In this document: piece by piece, positions 24,048 through 33,524 of the stretch
Numbering within the stretch: position 1 is the first letter of the stretch
Layout: each line of letters starts with the position of its first letter
Source: Microcosmobacter sp040493455
GTDB taxonomy: Bacteria > Bacteroidota > Bacteroidia > Flavobacteriales > Flavobacteriaceae
Length of the DNA: 64,000 nucleotides
Assembly: GCF_040493455.1 (NCBI RefSeq)
Contig: NZ_JANFDA010000001.1
Coordinates: 248,001-312,000 of the forward strand
Direction: 5' to 3'
Program-made: the position numbers and the translations under genes
Notes under the pieces: generated by a model
The model's database searches: none
What the model was told of the DNA's origin: nothing
Seen by the model: only the letters and a program-made list of their open reading frames with translations

Positions 24048-25391
24048 TCATAATACTTGGCCTAATAATTTATTGTACATAAGTAAGGCTCTTGAATCTG
24101 ATTGCTTTGATATATAATTAGTAATATTTAAGATGTTCGTATACAAAGATTTGTGGTTTAAGTCTAAAGTCTCAGGAAAAACTTTCATTATTAACTTGTC
24201 ATAACTAGACTTTCTATCATAATAATGATTTTCCATAGCTTTTGTAAAGATACTCAATAACTGGTTAATTATCCTAAAACCAGCTATTTCCTTGTTGATT
24301 ACATTATCCGATTGATATATATTGTGCACACTAATATTAATAATATCTTCCATTTGTGCCTTATACTGACTCACACTCAATAAGGATTTAGAAAAAGTCC
24401 CTTGTAAAATTTCTTCCTCATTGTCAATAAAGATATTTACGGCTTCTTCAATCAATGTGTTTACAGCTAAAGCTCGTAAGTAACTTATTCTATCCTGAGT
24501 GTTCTTTAAAGAATTATATTTTTGATTATTAATTGTGCCTTTAACTAGCTTAATGAGATACTCTAAAGCATAATCTTCCTGAATGTATCCGTGGTTAATC
24601 CCATCTTCAAAATCAATGATGGTATAACATATATCATCAGCAGCTTCTACAAGAAAGGTTAATGGGTGTCTTGAAAACCCAAAGCCATTGTCATAGTTTT
24701 TTTTCGTCAATCCTAATTCTTCTGCAACTTCCAAAAAAGCTTCTCTCTCACTCTGAAAATAGCCGTATTTCTTATCGCCTACATAGCTAGTAGGCTTTTT
24801 TGGTAAGGATTCCTTTGGGTATTTTGTGAATGCTCCTAGTGTTGCATAGCTGAGACGCAGACCTCCTTCTCTACCTGCTCTACTTTCGGTAAGAATTTTG
24901 AACCCATTGGCATTCCCTTCAAAATCACATAAATCTTGATACTCTTTTTCTGTCAATTGCGATTGGAATCGTTGCCCTTCTCCTGTTTTAAAAAAGTCAC
25001 CAATAGCTTTTTCTCCAGAATGCCCAAAAGGTGGGTTTCCTATATCGTGAGCTAAAGCCGCTGCGGCCACAATAGCTCCAAAATCGTTTGCCTGATAACC
25101 ATGTGTATCTCTAAGGTGAGGATGCTTTTCTAATATTTTCTGACCGACTTTCCTTCCGAGAGACCTTCCAACAACACTAACTTCTAAACTGTGTGTTAGG
25201 CGTGTATGTACAAAATCGGTCTTCGATAGTGGTATTACTTGAGTTTTATCTTGAAGGCTTCTAAATTCCGAAGAAAAAATAATACGATCATAATCAACTT
25301 CAAAACCAAGACGTGTTTCATCTTGTTCTTTCCTCAATCGTTTATTTGTGTCTCCGTATCTTTTTAGAGAAAGTAATTGTTCCCAATTCAT
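24048..25391 (-). CDS. dgt: Deoxyguanosinetriphosphate triphosphohydrolase (HD domain)
   Basis: 447 residues. The HD phosphohydrolase signature is HTRLTHSLEVSVVGRSLG followed by AAALAHDIGNPPFGHSGEKAI, with the later Asp in VEAADDICYTIIDFEDG. Dgt hydrolyses dGTP (or dNTPs) to the deoxynucleoside and triphosphate and so shapes dNTP pools; related enzymes limit phages. It is full length for the Bacteroidota type. It lies between the CoA-transferase genes and the BNR protein on the same strand. Confidence 0.93.
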   Translation of the reverse strand: MNWEQLLSLKRYGDTNKRLRKEQDETRLGFEVDYDRIIFSSEFRSLQDKTQVIPLSKTDFVHTRLTHSLEVSVVGRSLGRKVGQKILEKHPHLRDTHGYQANDFGAIVAAAALAHDIGNPPFGHSGEKAIGDFFKTGEGQRFQSQLTEKEYQDLCDFEGNANGFKILTESRAGREGGLRLSYATLGAFTKYPKESLPKKPTSYVGDKKYGYFQSEREAFLEVAEELGLTKKNYDNGFGFSRHPLTFLVEAADDICYTIIDFEDGINHGYIQEDYALEYLIKLVKGTINNQKYNSLKNTQDRISYLRALAVNTLIEEAVNIFIDNEEEILQGTFSKSLLSVSQYKAQMEDIINISVHNIYQSDNVINKEIAGFRIINQLLSIFTKAMENHYYDRKSSYDKLIMKVFPETLDLNHKSLYTNILNITNYISKQSDSRALLMYNKLLGQVL

Positions 25392-25466
25392 AATTCAACC
25401 TTTACATTGTAAAGAAAAAGACGTCTTCGGATAAAAACGTCTAAATAATTTCTTGTTTAAAATATT

Positions 25467-26120
25467 CTAAAGTGCCATTTCTGGTATTTCGCCTTCAACT
25501 ATGAGTGCACCTTCCGTAGCTTCTTGAATGGCTTCTACCGAAACTCCTGGAGCGCGTTCTACCAACTTGAATCCAGCATCTGTAACTTCAATCACTGCTA
25601 AGTTTGTTACTATTTTTTTTACACAGCCAACACCTGTTAAAGGTAATGAGCAGCGCTTCAAAAGTTTTGATTCACCTCGCTTGTTAGTATGCATCATGGC
25701 CACAATGATATTTTCGGCACTAGCAACCAAATCCATGGCGCCTCCCATTCCTTTTACCATTTTACCAGGAATTTTCCAGTTGGCAATGTCTCCATTTTCT
25801 GCTACTTCCATTGCACCCAAAATAGTAAGATCTACATGTTGCCCACGTATCATTGAGAAACTCGTTGCGGAATCAAAAAAGGAAGCTCCAGGTAATGTTG
25901 TTATGGTTTGCTTTCCTGCGTTGATCACATCTGCGTCTTCTTCGCCTTCAAAAGGAAAAGGTCCCATTCCAAGCACACCATTCTCACTCTGAAACTCAAC
26001 CTCGATATCATTTCTTACAAAGTTTGCTACAAGGGTGGGAATTCCTATGCCTAAGTTTACATAGTATCCATCTTTTACTTCGCGTGCTATACGTTTAGCT
26101 ATTCCATTCTTGTCTAACAT
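25467..26120 (-). CDS. scoB: Succinyl-CoA:3-ketoacid CoA-transferase subunit B
   Basis: 217 residues. The catalytic glutamate lies in the family motif EFQSENGVLGMGPFP, and GQHVDLTILGAMEV and GKMVKGMGGAMDLV are typical of the beta subunit. The enzyme moves CoA from succinyl-CoA to acetoacetate or another 3-oxoacid, an entry point for ketone-body or amino-acid carbon. It sits two bases downstream of subunit A in one operon. The two subunits are separate, as in most bacteria. Confidence 0.93.
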   Translation of the reverse strand: MLDKNGIAKRIAREVKDGYYVNLGIGIPTLVANFVRNDIEVEFQSENGVLGMGPFPFEGEEDADVINAGKQTITTLPGASFFDSATSFSMIRGQHVDLTILGAMEVAENGDIANWKIPGKMVKGMGGAMDLVASAENIIVAMMHTNKRGESKLLKRCSLPLTGVGCVKKIVTNLAVIEVTDAGFKLVERAPGVSVEAIQEATEGALIVEGEIPEMAL

Positions 26121-26122
26121 AC

Positions 26123-26824
26123 CTAATCTCTTTGTCTTACAGTTCGTTGTTCAATGCGTTTTTCGTAATGTGCGCCTTTGAATATTCGTTGCACAAATAT
26201 TCCAGGAATATGAATCTGGTTTGGATCTAGGCTACCTACAGGCAATAATTCTTCAACCTCAGCAACTGTAATCTTTGCTGCACCACACATGTTAGGGTTA
26301 AAGTTCCGAGCCGTCCCTTTGAATATTAGATTACCTGCTTCATCGCCTTTCCAAGCCTTTACAAAACCATAATCAGCTTCAAACGCTTTTTCCAGAACAT
26401 ACATTTTACCATTGAATTCTCTGGTTTCTTTGCCTTCTGCAACTTCGGTTCCATAACCTGCTGGGGTATAAAATGCTGGGAAGCCAGCTTGTGCCGCTCT
26501 ACAACGTTCTGCCAATGTGCCTTGAGGTATGAGCTCAACTTCCAACTCTCCACTTAGCATTTGTCTTTCGAACTCATCATTTTCACCTACATAAGAGGAG
26601 ATCATCTTCTTGATTTGTTTCTGTTGTAACAACAGCCCTAAACCAAAATCGTCCACACCTGCATTATTGGAAACACAGGTCAATCCTGTGATACCAAGCT
26701 CAACTAATTTTGCTATACTATTTTCTGGAATTCCACTGAGTCCGAAGCCACCAAACATAAACGTCATGTTATCTGAAACGCCTTCTAAAGCCTCAGAAAC
26801 ATTAGCAACTGTTTTATTAATCAT
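26123..26824 (-). CDS. scoA: Succinyl-CoA:3-ketoacid CoA-transferase subunit A
   Basis: 233 residues. The glycine-rich CoA-binding region near the start (TFMFGGFGLSGIPENSI) and FYTPAGYGTEVAEGKETREFNGK are typical of the alpha subunit. It pairs with the downstream scoB, two bases away. A hairpin at 26852-26885, serving the upstream PBP gene on the same strand, separates the operons. Confidence 0.93.
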   Translation of the reverse strand: MINKTVANVSEALEGVSDNMTFMFGGFGLSGIPENSIAKLVELGITGLTCVSNNAGVDDFGLGLLLQQKQIKKMISSYVGENDEFERQMLSGELEVELIPQGTLAERCRAAQAGFPAFYTPAGYGTEVAEGKETREFNGKMYVLEKAFEADYGFVKAWKGDEAGNLIFKGTARNFNPNMCGAAKITVAEVEELLPVGSLDPNQIHIPGIFVQRIFKGAHYEKRIEQRTVRQRD

Positions 26825-26851
26825 GAATAAAATTTTATACCCGAAAAGTAC

Positions 26852-26885
26852 AAAATAAAAAAGCCATTCTAAAGTGAATGGCTTT
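26852..26885 (-). terminator. Terminator of the PBP1A-type gene
   Basis: AAAGCCATTC pairs with GAATGGCTTT around a 6-base loop. On the minus strand it is followed by TTTTTTATTTTG, 12 bases after the PBP stop. Confidence 0.8.
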
Positions 26886-26896
26886 CAAAATATTTC

Positions 26897-29233
26897 TTAA
26901 AAATCAATATCATTTATTTCATCACCGAGATCGTCGTTGTCCTTCTTTTTCCTGTTAGAAATAAACTCTGCGCAATCGACTTCTATGGATAGATCTAAAG
27001 GTTCTTCAAACTTATCTTTGGAGATATTTAAGCTTTCGTCTTCGTAACAAGCTTTCATGTATAATCCCCAAATTGGCAATGCCATAGAAGCACCTTGTCC
27101 ATAAGTCAGATTGCTAAAATGTGCAGCCCTGTCTTCTGCACCAACCCAAACTCCTGTAACCAAGTTTGGTACCATCCCCATAAACCAACCATCACTTTGA
27201 TTTTGTGTGGTTCCTGTTTTCCCAGCGATAGGATTTTTGAACTCATAAGGATAGCCAGTAATAATTTCTTTATACACAGGCGTCTTTGTTGCCCAACTAT
27301 GTCTTAGCCTTGTGCCTGATCCTCCTTCAGTAACACCTTGCATTAAGTTTACAGTGACATAAGCTACTTCTTCACTCAACACGTCTTTACTTTCTGGTGT
27401 TACCTGAAATAATACAGTACCATTCTTATCTTCTATACGCGTCACCATTACTGGTTTGTTGTACACGCCTTTATTAGCAAAAGTAGAATAGGCTGCTACC
27501 ATTTCGTATACGCTCAAATCCGGTGTTCCGAGTGCTATAGCTGGTGTTGGTAGTATATCTTGCTCCACTCCTAAATCTTTTGCTAAATCGACAACAGGTT
27601 GTGGACCGATTTCATTCATCAGTCTGGCCGTAATGGTATTGGTAGAATTTGCAAGCGCATTTTTTAACGTCTTAAAACCACCATACTTACCGTCTGAGTT
27701 TTTCGGAGTCCAAGGTTCTGGGTTGCCATACTTGTTGGCTTCAATAGTTATCTGGGTATTTGGCATCGTATCGCATGGCGAATATTGTAATTCACTAATG
27801 GCTGCTGCATATACAAATGGCTTAAAGGTAGAGCCTACTTGACGTTTTCCTTGTTTCACATGATCGTATTGAAAGTGCTTATAGTTCATACCGCCAACCC
27901 AAGCCTTAACATGACCTGTTATTGGATCCATAGACATTAAACCTGGATGCAAGAATGATTTATAATAGCGCATAGAGTCTCTTGGCGTCATAATCGTATC
28001 AATCTCTCCTTTCCACGAAAAAATAGTCATTGGAATCGCTTTATCGAAAGACTTGACAATCTCTTCATCAGATTTTTTAAGGTCGTATTTCATCTTGCGC
28101 CAACGCTCAGATTGCCTCATGCTGCGACGCATTAAAGATTCTATTTCATTTCTATCTAGCTCTAAAAATGGTGCTGTTGGATTTCGCTTAGGTGTATTCT
28201 GGTGATCAAACTCAGCTTGTAATCTTGGCATGTGCTGTTGCACCGCATCTTCCGCATACTGTTGCATACGAGAATCGATAGTGGTGTATATCTTTAACCC
28301 ATCATTATAGAGGTTGTATTTTTCACCATCTGGTTTAGGATTCTCCTTAATCCATTCTTTCATAAAGCCATCCAAGTAAGCTCTAAAGTATGTTGCGAGA
28401 CCTTCTCTATGCGACTGTGGCGTGTATCTTAAATCTAATTCCGTGTTTTGTAGTGAGTCTTTTACTTCTTCAGTAATGTACTCGTACTTCTCCATTTGAC
28501 TAAACACCACATTTCGCCTGTCCTTTGTCATTTCTGGTCTTCTTCGAGGGTTGAATAACGAAGAGTTTTTGAACATTCCAACTAACATTGCAGATTCTTT
28601 AACATCTAAATCTTTTGGTTCTTTATTGAAATAAATGTTTGAAGCCGAACGAATACCATCGGCATTATTACCAAAATCATAGATGTTGAAATACATAGCG
28701 ATGATTTCTTCTTTGGTATATTGGCGTTCTAACCTAATGGCTATAATCCATTCTCTTACTTTTTGTAATGCTCTCGCAACTTTACTTCTGGATACTTGAA
28801 CGGTAAATAGTTGTTTTGCTAATTGCTGAGAAATAGTACTGGCTCCTCCACCTCGACCCATTTTGAATAATGCTCTTAGCGTTCCTCTTGCATCAACACC
28901 AGCGTGGTCATGATATCGAATATCCTCTGTGGCGATTAACGCATTGACCAAGTTTTCTGGCAAATCTTCATAAGCTATAGGAGTTCTATTGTCATTGAAA
29001 TAGAATTTAGAAATCAATTTCCCATCAGAAGAAATAACTTCCGAAGCTAAGTTTGTTCTTGGGTTTTCCAATACAGTATGATCTGGCATTTCTCCTAAAA
29101 GCCCCCAAGATGCTAATAAAAACAAAAGCAATAATCCTAAAATTCCACTGCTGAATGTAATCCAAAACCAACGAATGTGTTTTGAAAAATCTAATGACTC
29201 AGTCTTTTTTGATTTGGTGCTTTTCTTCGCCAT
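26897..29233 (-). CDS. Class A penicillin-binding protein (PBP1A-type)
   Basis: 778 residues. An N-terminal membrane helix (about 21-48; IRWFWITFSSGILGLLLLFLLASWGLLG) is followed by the GT51 transglycosylase domain with the catalytic Glu in ATEDIRYHDHAGVD and GASTISQQLAKQLF. The transpeptidase domain has the S-x-x-K of GSTFKPF, the S-x-N of ANSTNT and the K-T-G of AGKTGTTQNQSDGWFMG. It polymerises glycan strands and cross-links peptides in the periplasm. It starts two bases after the gldH stop, so it is co-transcribed with gldH and the PSP1 gene, an arrangement I recall as conserved in the phylum. Confidence 0.95.
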   Translation of the reverse strand: MAKKSTKSKKTESLDFSKHIRWFWITFSSGILGLLLLFLLASWGLLGEMPDHTVLENPRTNLASEVISSDGKLISKFYFNDNRTPIAYEDLPENLVNALIATEDIRYHDHAGVDARGTLRALFKMGRGGGASTISQQLAKQLFTVQVSRSKVARALQKVREWIIAIRLERQYTKEEIIAMYFNIYDFGNNADGIRSASNIYFNKEPKDLDVKESAMLVGMFKNSSLFNPRRRPEMTKDRRNVVFSQMEKYEYITEEVKDSLQNTELDLRYTPQSHREGLATYFRAYLDGFMKEWIKENPKPDGEKYNLYNDGLKIYTTIDSRMQQYAEDAVQQHMPRLQAEFDHQNTPKRNPTAPFLELDRNEIESLMRRSMRQSERWRKMKYDLKKSDEEIVKSFDKAIPMTIFSWKGEIDTIMTPRDSMRYYKSFLHPGLMSMDPITGHVKAWVGGMNYKHFQYDHVKQGKRQVGSTFKPFVYAAAISELQYSPCDTMPNTQITIEANKYGNPEPWTPKNSDGKYGGFKTLKNALANSTNTITARLMNEIGPQPVVDLAKDLGVEQDILPTPAIALGTPDLSVYEMVAAYSTFANKGVYNKPVMVTRIEDKNGTVLFQVTPESKDVLSEEVAYVTVNLMQGVTEGGSGTRLRHSWATKTPVYKEIITGYPYEFKNPIAGKTGTTQNQSDGWFMGMVPNLVTGVWVGAEDRAAHFSNLTYGQGASMALPIWGLYMKACYEDESLNISKDKFEEPLDLSIEVDCAEFISNRKKKDNDDLGDEINDIDF

Positions 29234-29235
29234 AA

Positions 29236-29733
29236 TTAGTTACTTTTTATAGATTCTACTCTAAATCCTACATCTGTAATGCCTTCGAGATTTTCTACGC
29301 CATCTACTTTTCCATTCTCTCTCATGGCATGTTGTATGTTAATGGTATATTCTCCAGTTTCGTTAAACACAAATGGAGATTCGTACCCTTTGTACCACAA
29401 TTTATTTTCTTTAACATCAGAAAAACCAGTTCCAAGAAGTGTCCCATCTGGTGCAGCCATTTTGTATTTCAAAGTGTCTTTTATTGCTTTACCATTTGGG
29501 TAATTGAGCTCTACAATAAGAAACAGATTATTGAATCTGTAATCATTATTGTTTCTAATATTCACGTACAAATTATAGGCTTGGGTAGAGTCTGGTGGTG
29601 TCATAGAGAACGAAACAACCTCATCTTTGTGCCATTTGTTTGGAAACGATTCATATGCATCAAAAATCTGATTGGAGTCACACGCAAAACACACTAAAAG
29701 TAATGATATGATCCAGCTATTTTTTTTGAGCAT
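29236..29733 (-). CDS. gldH: Gliding motility lipoprotein GldH
   Basis: 165 residues from the ATG at 29733 (MLKKNSWIISLLLVCFACDS). A longer open frame runs upstream to 29808, but the lipoprotein signal with Cys18 fixes this start. The mature part is beta-rich (FNETGEYTINIQHAMRENGKVDGVENLEGITDVGFRVE). GldH is one of the Gld lipoproteins needed for gliding and type IX secretion in Flavobacterium. The start overlaps the PSP1 gene by 17 bases. Synteny with a PSP1 gene and PBP1A supports the call. Confidence 0.85.
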   Translation of the reverse strand: MLKKNSWIISLLLVCFACDSNQIFDAYESFPNKWHKDEVVSFSMTPPDSTQAYNLYVNIRNNNDYRFNNLFLIVELNYPNGKAIKDTLKYKMAAPDGTLLGTGFSDVKENKLWYKGYESPFVFNETGEYTINIQHAMRENGKVDGVENLEGITDVGFRVESIKSN

Positions 29734-30892
29734 TGTTTCTAGGCTTTCTGTTTCTTCGTTGTTTCCCTCTATTATTTCTACGTTTATTCTTACGTTTTGG
29801 ACTATCAAATCTTGTTAAACTGTCTTGTCCAACAACGTTTTCGAATTCTGCTTTATTATCTTCTATGAGTTCTGAAGCGTATTCTTCGAGGCTAGCTACG
29901 GGCTCGTTATTGTTATTACAATCAATGATTTCGTTGGCTTGATCTTTAGTAATTTTATGCCAATTCATCCATTCGCCTTCATAAGCATACCACATCACAC
30001 CTTTAAAAATATCTGTCTTTTGACAAACTGCTATGCCTTTCTCTGTTTTAAGCTTTATATCTGTTTTTGGAAAGTCTTGAAGTGCATCTAGATAAGTGTC
30101 TAGCTCATAGTTTAAACAACATTTTAGCTTACCACATTGTCCAGCAAGTTTCAAAGGATTTAATGATAATTGCTGATATCTTGCTGCCGATGTACTTACC
30201 GATCTAAAATCTGTAAGCCATGTTGAGCAACATAGTTCTCTACCACAAGATCCAATGCCTCCAAGTCTAGCTGCTTCTTGTCTAAAACCAACTTGTTTCA
30301 TTTCAATCCTGGTCTTAAACTCTCTTGCAAATACTTTTATAAGCTCTCTAAAATCGACACGCTCTTCTGCGGTATAATAAAAGGTCGCCTTACTACCATC
30401 TCCTTGATATTCGATGTCTGAAATCTTCATTTCGAGATTCAAATCGATTGCAAACTGACGTGCTTTGACCTTCATTGGTTCTTCTTTATCTCTAGAAGTA
30501 GACCAAACGTCAATATCTCGTTGAGAAGCTTTTCGGTAAATTTTAAGTACTTTTTCGGAATCGTCAATGTCAATGCCTTTGCGCTTCATCTGCACACGAA
30601 CCAGTTCCCCAGCAAGGGTAACCATTCCGACGTCGTGGCCTGCTTTGGCTTGGGTTGCTACGATATCGCCTATGCTTAGACTAAGATTCTCGTTATTCTT
30701 GTAGTATTGTTTTCTTCCGTTTTTGAAACGAACTTCTATCCCCTTGAATGGCTCTTCACCATTTGGAAGCGACATGTTAGACAGCCAATCAAAAACAGTA
30801 AGTTTATTACAACTGTCCGATCCGCAAGTCCCATTATTTCTACATCCTTTTGGTGTTCCGTCTTTACCAGTTGCGCAACTGTTACAACTCAT
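29717..30892 (-). CDS. PSP1-domain protein (RicT/YaaT-like)
   Basis: 391 residues. A Cys-rich N-terminus (CNSCATGKDGTPKGCRNNGTCG) precedes the PSP1 core (about 60-270), with GIGSCGRELCCSTWL and KLAGQCGKLKCCLNYELD, the paired Cys motifs of this family. In Bacillus the homologue RicT, with RicA and RicF, carries Fe-S clusters and adjusts RNase Y-dependent mRNA decay; a related role here is inference. The C-terminus is very basic (SPKRKNKRRNNRGKQRRNRK), suggesting RNA binding. It is the first gene of the operon with gldH and the PBP gene. Confidence 0.85.
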   Translation of the reverse strand: MSCNSCATGKDGTPKGCRNNGTCGSDSCNKLTVFDWLSNMSLPNGEEPFKGIEVRFKNGRKQYYKNNENLSLSIGDIVATQAKAGHDVGMVTLAGELVRVQMKRKGIDIDDSEKVLKIYRKASQRDIDVWSTSRDKEEPMKVKARQFAIDLNLEMKISDIEYQGDGSKATFYYTAEERVDFRELIKVFAREFKTRIEMKQVGFRQEAARLGGIGSCGRELCCSTWLTDFRSVSTSAARYQQLSLNPLKLAGQCGKLKCCLNYELDTYLDALQDFPKTDIKLKTEKGIAVCQKTDIFKGVMWYAYEGEWMNWHKITKDQANEIIDCNNNNEPVASLEEYASELIEDNKAEFENVVGQDSLTRFDSPKRKNKRRNNRGKQRRNRKPRNNAQKK

Positions 30893-31037
30893 GTAATATA
30901 TATCATTAGCTCGAAAACCTCTCGGTTTTTCGACTCTTGTTCATAATTTATCGATTGGTAAAGATAAAATTATTTAGGGACTTATGATTTATGAATTTTT
31001 ATTGAAATGAGACTTCCTGTTTGAGCATGAATCTTTT

Positions 31038-32042
31038 TTAATTCAACTCAATTTCATAATTCAAATTATTGGACGTTGTTGGTAAGTTTCGTTGGGACTT
31101 AAAGATATTACTGAACAATAATTTTCCCCAGCCTATTTGTTTTGCAAAGCTATTGAACGTTTGGGTTTTGTAATCAAAACCGTCTTTCCAAAAATGTTGT
31201 GGAGACACATAGCAAAAGGCATATTCGTAAACGTAACCCGATTTGTTTTCAGCCTTAAGATTAGAAATGCTGTTAGGCGCCAAAAGCGTAATATTATTCT
31301 CCTTACAGTTTTGCTTTATTTTCGGAATTAATGCTTCGTAATCTTCATATAATGTTGAAAGGTCAAAATCATTGTATTCTGTATTTCCAATTTTTTGAAT
31401 TGGTCTCAGTTGAAGAATATCAAAACTATCGCCTTTGAAAAACGTAAAGAAGTCTGATAGCTCATGGAAATTGTCTTTATTGAACGTGTAATTGATTCTT
31501 ACCTTAAAATCAAATTCATTTTTAAGCTTTGCAAAAGCATCCAGTGTTGCATGAAACTTTTCATAAGACGCTTTTTTCATGAAGTTTTCATAAGTCTCTT
31601 TGGTAACACCATGTAGGGAAATGGTGAACTCATTCAATCCTGCTTCTAATAACTCTCTTACCTTGTCCTCGGTAAGTAAATTGGCATTAGTCGTCATGGA
31701 AATGTAAGGCACTTTGTACTGCTTCCCTAAAGCAATAATTTGTGGTAGTTTTTTATAGAGTGTTGGTTCTGTACCACAGCCCACTTGTAGTTTTAAAGCG
31801 CGTTTGAAAATTGCTTTTGCTACTTGGTCCAATTCTTCTTCTTTGAACTGCCCCTTGAGGGTTTTTACAAAATCAGCATCTGTAAAATAGCACATTTTGC
31901 ATCGCAGATTACAGGCCAATACAGGGTCTAAATTCACCGCGAGATAACGCTTGTTGAATTTGTGTAACAGGTACATACCAAAGAACTTAATTCTATGGTT
32001 TTTAATGAGCCTGTTGAGTTGTAAGAGCCTATAAACGTTCAC
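31038..32042 (-). CDS. Radical SAM protein
   Basis: 334 residues. The 4Fe-4S/SAM motif is CNLRCKMCYF (C-x3-C-x2-C, about residues 44-51), followed by GCGTEPTLY and ISMTTNANLLTE, typical of the SPASM-like/MoaA group of cores. No C-terminal SPASM cysteines are obvious. Substrate is unknown. Its start overlaps the stop of trhO by one base, so the two genes form an operon and it may act in RNA or peptide modification; this is inference from context. Confidence 0.85.
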   Translation of the reverse strand: MNVYRLLQLNRLIKNHRIKFFGMYLLHKFNKRYLAVNLDPVLACNLRCKMCYFTDADFVKTLKGQFKEEELDQVAKAIFKRALKLQVGCGTEPTLYKKLPQIIALGKQYKVPYISMTTNANLLTEDKVRELLEAGLNEFTISLHGVTKETYENFMKKASYEKFHATLDAFAKLKNEFDFKVRINYTFNKDNFHELSDFFTFFKGDSFDILQLRPIQKIGNTEYNDFDLSTLYEDYEALIPKIKQNCKENNITLLAPNSISNLKAENKSGYVYEYAFCYVSPQHFWKDGFDYKTQTFNSFAKQIGWGKLLFSNIFKSQRNLPTTSNNLNYEIELN

Positions 32043-33115
32043 TAATCCGCTTTGTGTTTTAGTGTTTCAAATATATTCCTTAAGTCCTTCTTGTAGGGTA
32101 AATGATCTGCTCTTCCTTTCTTAAAGATATCATTGCTATTGCCTTGCCCTTTTCTTAGTGCTTTTTGTTCTTCATAAGGTAATTCATGAATCTCTTTACA
32201 ATTTGTAGAACAGCAATTATTCATCTCTTCTTTACACTTTTCACACTGAATGAACAACAAATGGCATGCATCATTAGCACAATTTGTATGTGTGTCGCAA
32301 GGCGCTCCACATTGATGGCATTGTGCTATAATATCTTCACTAATACGCTCGGATCTTCTTTCGTCAAAGACAAAGTTTTTTCCAATAAATTTATTCTCTA
32401 GATTTTTATCGTTTACTTGTCTTGTGTATTCAATAATTCCGCCTTCGAGCTGAAATACATTTTTAAATCCTTTGTGTTTAAAGTAAGCACTTGCCTTCTC
32501 ACATCTAATTCCTCCTGTGCAGTACATCACTAAGTTCTTGTCTTCCTTGTGCTCTTTTAAATCATCTTCGATAATTGGTAATGATTCTCTGAAGGTATCT
32601 ACGTCTGGAGTAATTGCATTCTTAAAATGTCCTATTTCACTTTCGTAATGGTTACGCATATCTACAAGAATGGTGTTCTCGTCTTCTATAAGTTCGTTGA
32701 AGCGTTCAGCCTTTACATGAACTCCTTTATCAGTAACATCAAAAGTATCATCTTCCAAACCATCTGCTACGATCTTGTCTCTAACTTTAACTTTCAGTTT
32801 AAGGAAAGACATGTTGTCTTGCTCAATGGCAATGTTGAGTCTAATACCATCTAGAAAATCAATAGAATATAGATGATTCTTGAAGTCTTCGAAATTCTCC
32901 GCAGGAAGCGATAATTGAGCATTAATCCCTTCTTTAGCAACATAAATTCTTCCCAAAACATCTAATGCGTTCCAGGTAATGAATAATTGATCTCTAAATT
33001 CTTTAGGATTTTTGATATGCGCGTATTGGTAGAAGGAAATGGTTAATCGATCTTTTCCAGCTTTTTCGATTAATTCTGCTCTTTCCTTAGCGCTTAATGT
33101 ATTGTACAGTTGCAT
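32042..33115 (-). CDS. trhO: tRNA uridine(34) hydroxylase TrhO (rhodanese family)
   Basis: 357 residues. An N-terminal acylphosphatase-like domain (RIYVAKEGINAQLSLPAENF) is followed by the rhodanese domain with active Cys in LVMYCTGGIRCEKASAYF (about 196-213) and a Cys-rich C-terminal region (CHQCGAPCDTHTNCANDACH, CEKCKEEMNNCC). TrhO (YceA) uses oxygen to make 5-hydroxyuridine at the wobble base of certain tRNAs. Length and domain order match. It is the first gene of the pair with the radical SAM protein. A terminator at 33221-33253 separates it from the small transcript upstream. Confidence 0.92.
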   Translation of the reverse strand: MQLYNTLSAKERAELIEKAGKDRLTISFYQYAHIKNPKEFRDQLFITWNALDVLGRIYVAKEGINAQLSLPAENFEDFKNHLYSIDFLDGIRLNIAIEQDNMSFLKLKVKVRDKIVADGLEDDTFDVTDKGVHVKAERFNELIEDENTILVDMRNHYESEIGHFKNAITPDVDTFRESLPIIEDDLKEHKEDKNLVMYCTGGIRCEKASAYFKHKGFKNVFQLEGGIIEYTRQVNDKNLENKFIGKNFVFDERRSERISEDIIAQCHQCGAPCDTHTNCANDACHLLFIQCEKCKEEMNNCCSTNCKEIHELPYEEQKALRKGQGNSNDIFKKGRADHLPYKKDLRNIFETLKHKAD

Positions 33116-33220
33116 GCTATACTAATTTTAAGGTTAAAGGTTTATTACGTAAGATCTTTTGTTATCGATCTTTGCTGGGCAAAGGTAGTATTTTAAAACT
33201 ATTTAACGCTCGTAGAAATA

Positions 33221-33253
33221 AAAAAGCACTTTGGTGTTATCAAAGTGCTTTTT
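33221..33253 (-). terminator. Terminator of the small minus-strand transcript
   Basis: AAAAAGCACTTTG pairs over 13 bases with CAAAGTGCTTTTT around a 7-base loop. It is symmetrical, but the only candidate transcript ending here runs on the minus strand from the promoter at 33427-33457. Confidence 0.8.
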
Positions 33254-33308
33254 AGACTAACTCGTTATTATTAATTTTTTAATTTTTGCTTAAAAATTAT
33301 ATAACGAG

Positions 33309-33401
33309 CTAGCCACCATCGGCTTTACAGCTGCCATTTATACGTATCGCAACTGAAACACCTAATGTCGTGTTAAAAATAATTTTTCTTAAAAACTTCA
33401 T
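33309..33401 (-). CDS. Possible 30-residue peptide or small-RNA locus
   Basis: The minus-strand frame reads MKFLRKIIFNTTLGVSVAIR then INGSCKADGG and a TAG stop: a basic start, a short hydrophobic stretch and a Cys near the end. It is preceded, 26 bases from the ATG, by an ECF-type promoter like the one before the sigma-factor operon, and followed by a stem CTCGTTAT/ATAACGAG (33261-33268 with 33301-33308) and a terminator. The 200-base transcript could instead be a regulatory RNA. This explains the 409-base gap between trhO and recA. The peptide family is not recognised. Confidence 0.45.
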   Translation of the reverse strand: MKFLRKIIFNTTLGVSVAIRINGSCKADGG

Positions 33402-33426
33402 AGCAAGAATTCCCAACTCTTGTTTA

Positions 33427-33457
33427 GTAGATGCAGAAAGTTAGAAAAGGTTGCGTC
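33427..33457 (-). promoter_or_regulatory. ECF-type promoter of the small transcript
   Basis: On the minus strand GACGCAACCTTTT, 10 bases, GCATCTAC. It matches the site at 34580-34610 in sequence and spacing; the AAC core recalls ECF -35 elements. Confidence 0.6.
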
Positions 33458-33524
33458 GTAAATTGTAGAACGTTAAAACTTATAGTATTTTAGCATTCAA
33501 TTTTCGAATAAAAAACGTTAGATA

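Noticed and set aside
29734..29808. Upstream extension of gldH
   Set aside because: The lipoprotein signal and Cys18 require the ATG at 29733; the extension is hydrophilic and lies in the PSP1 gene.
30910..30933. Hairpin upstream of the PSP1 gene (TCGAAAACC with its near-complement)
   Set aside because: Imperfect stem with no T run and no clear link to a start site; likely incidental.
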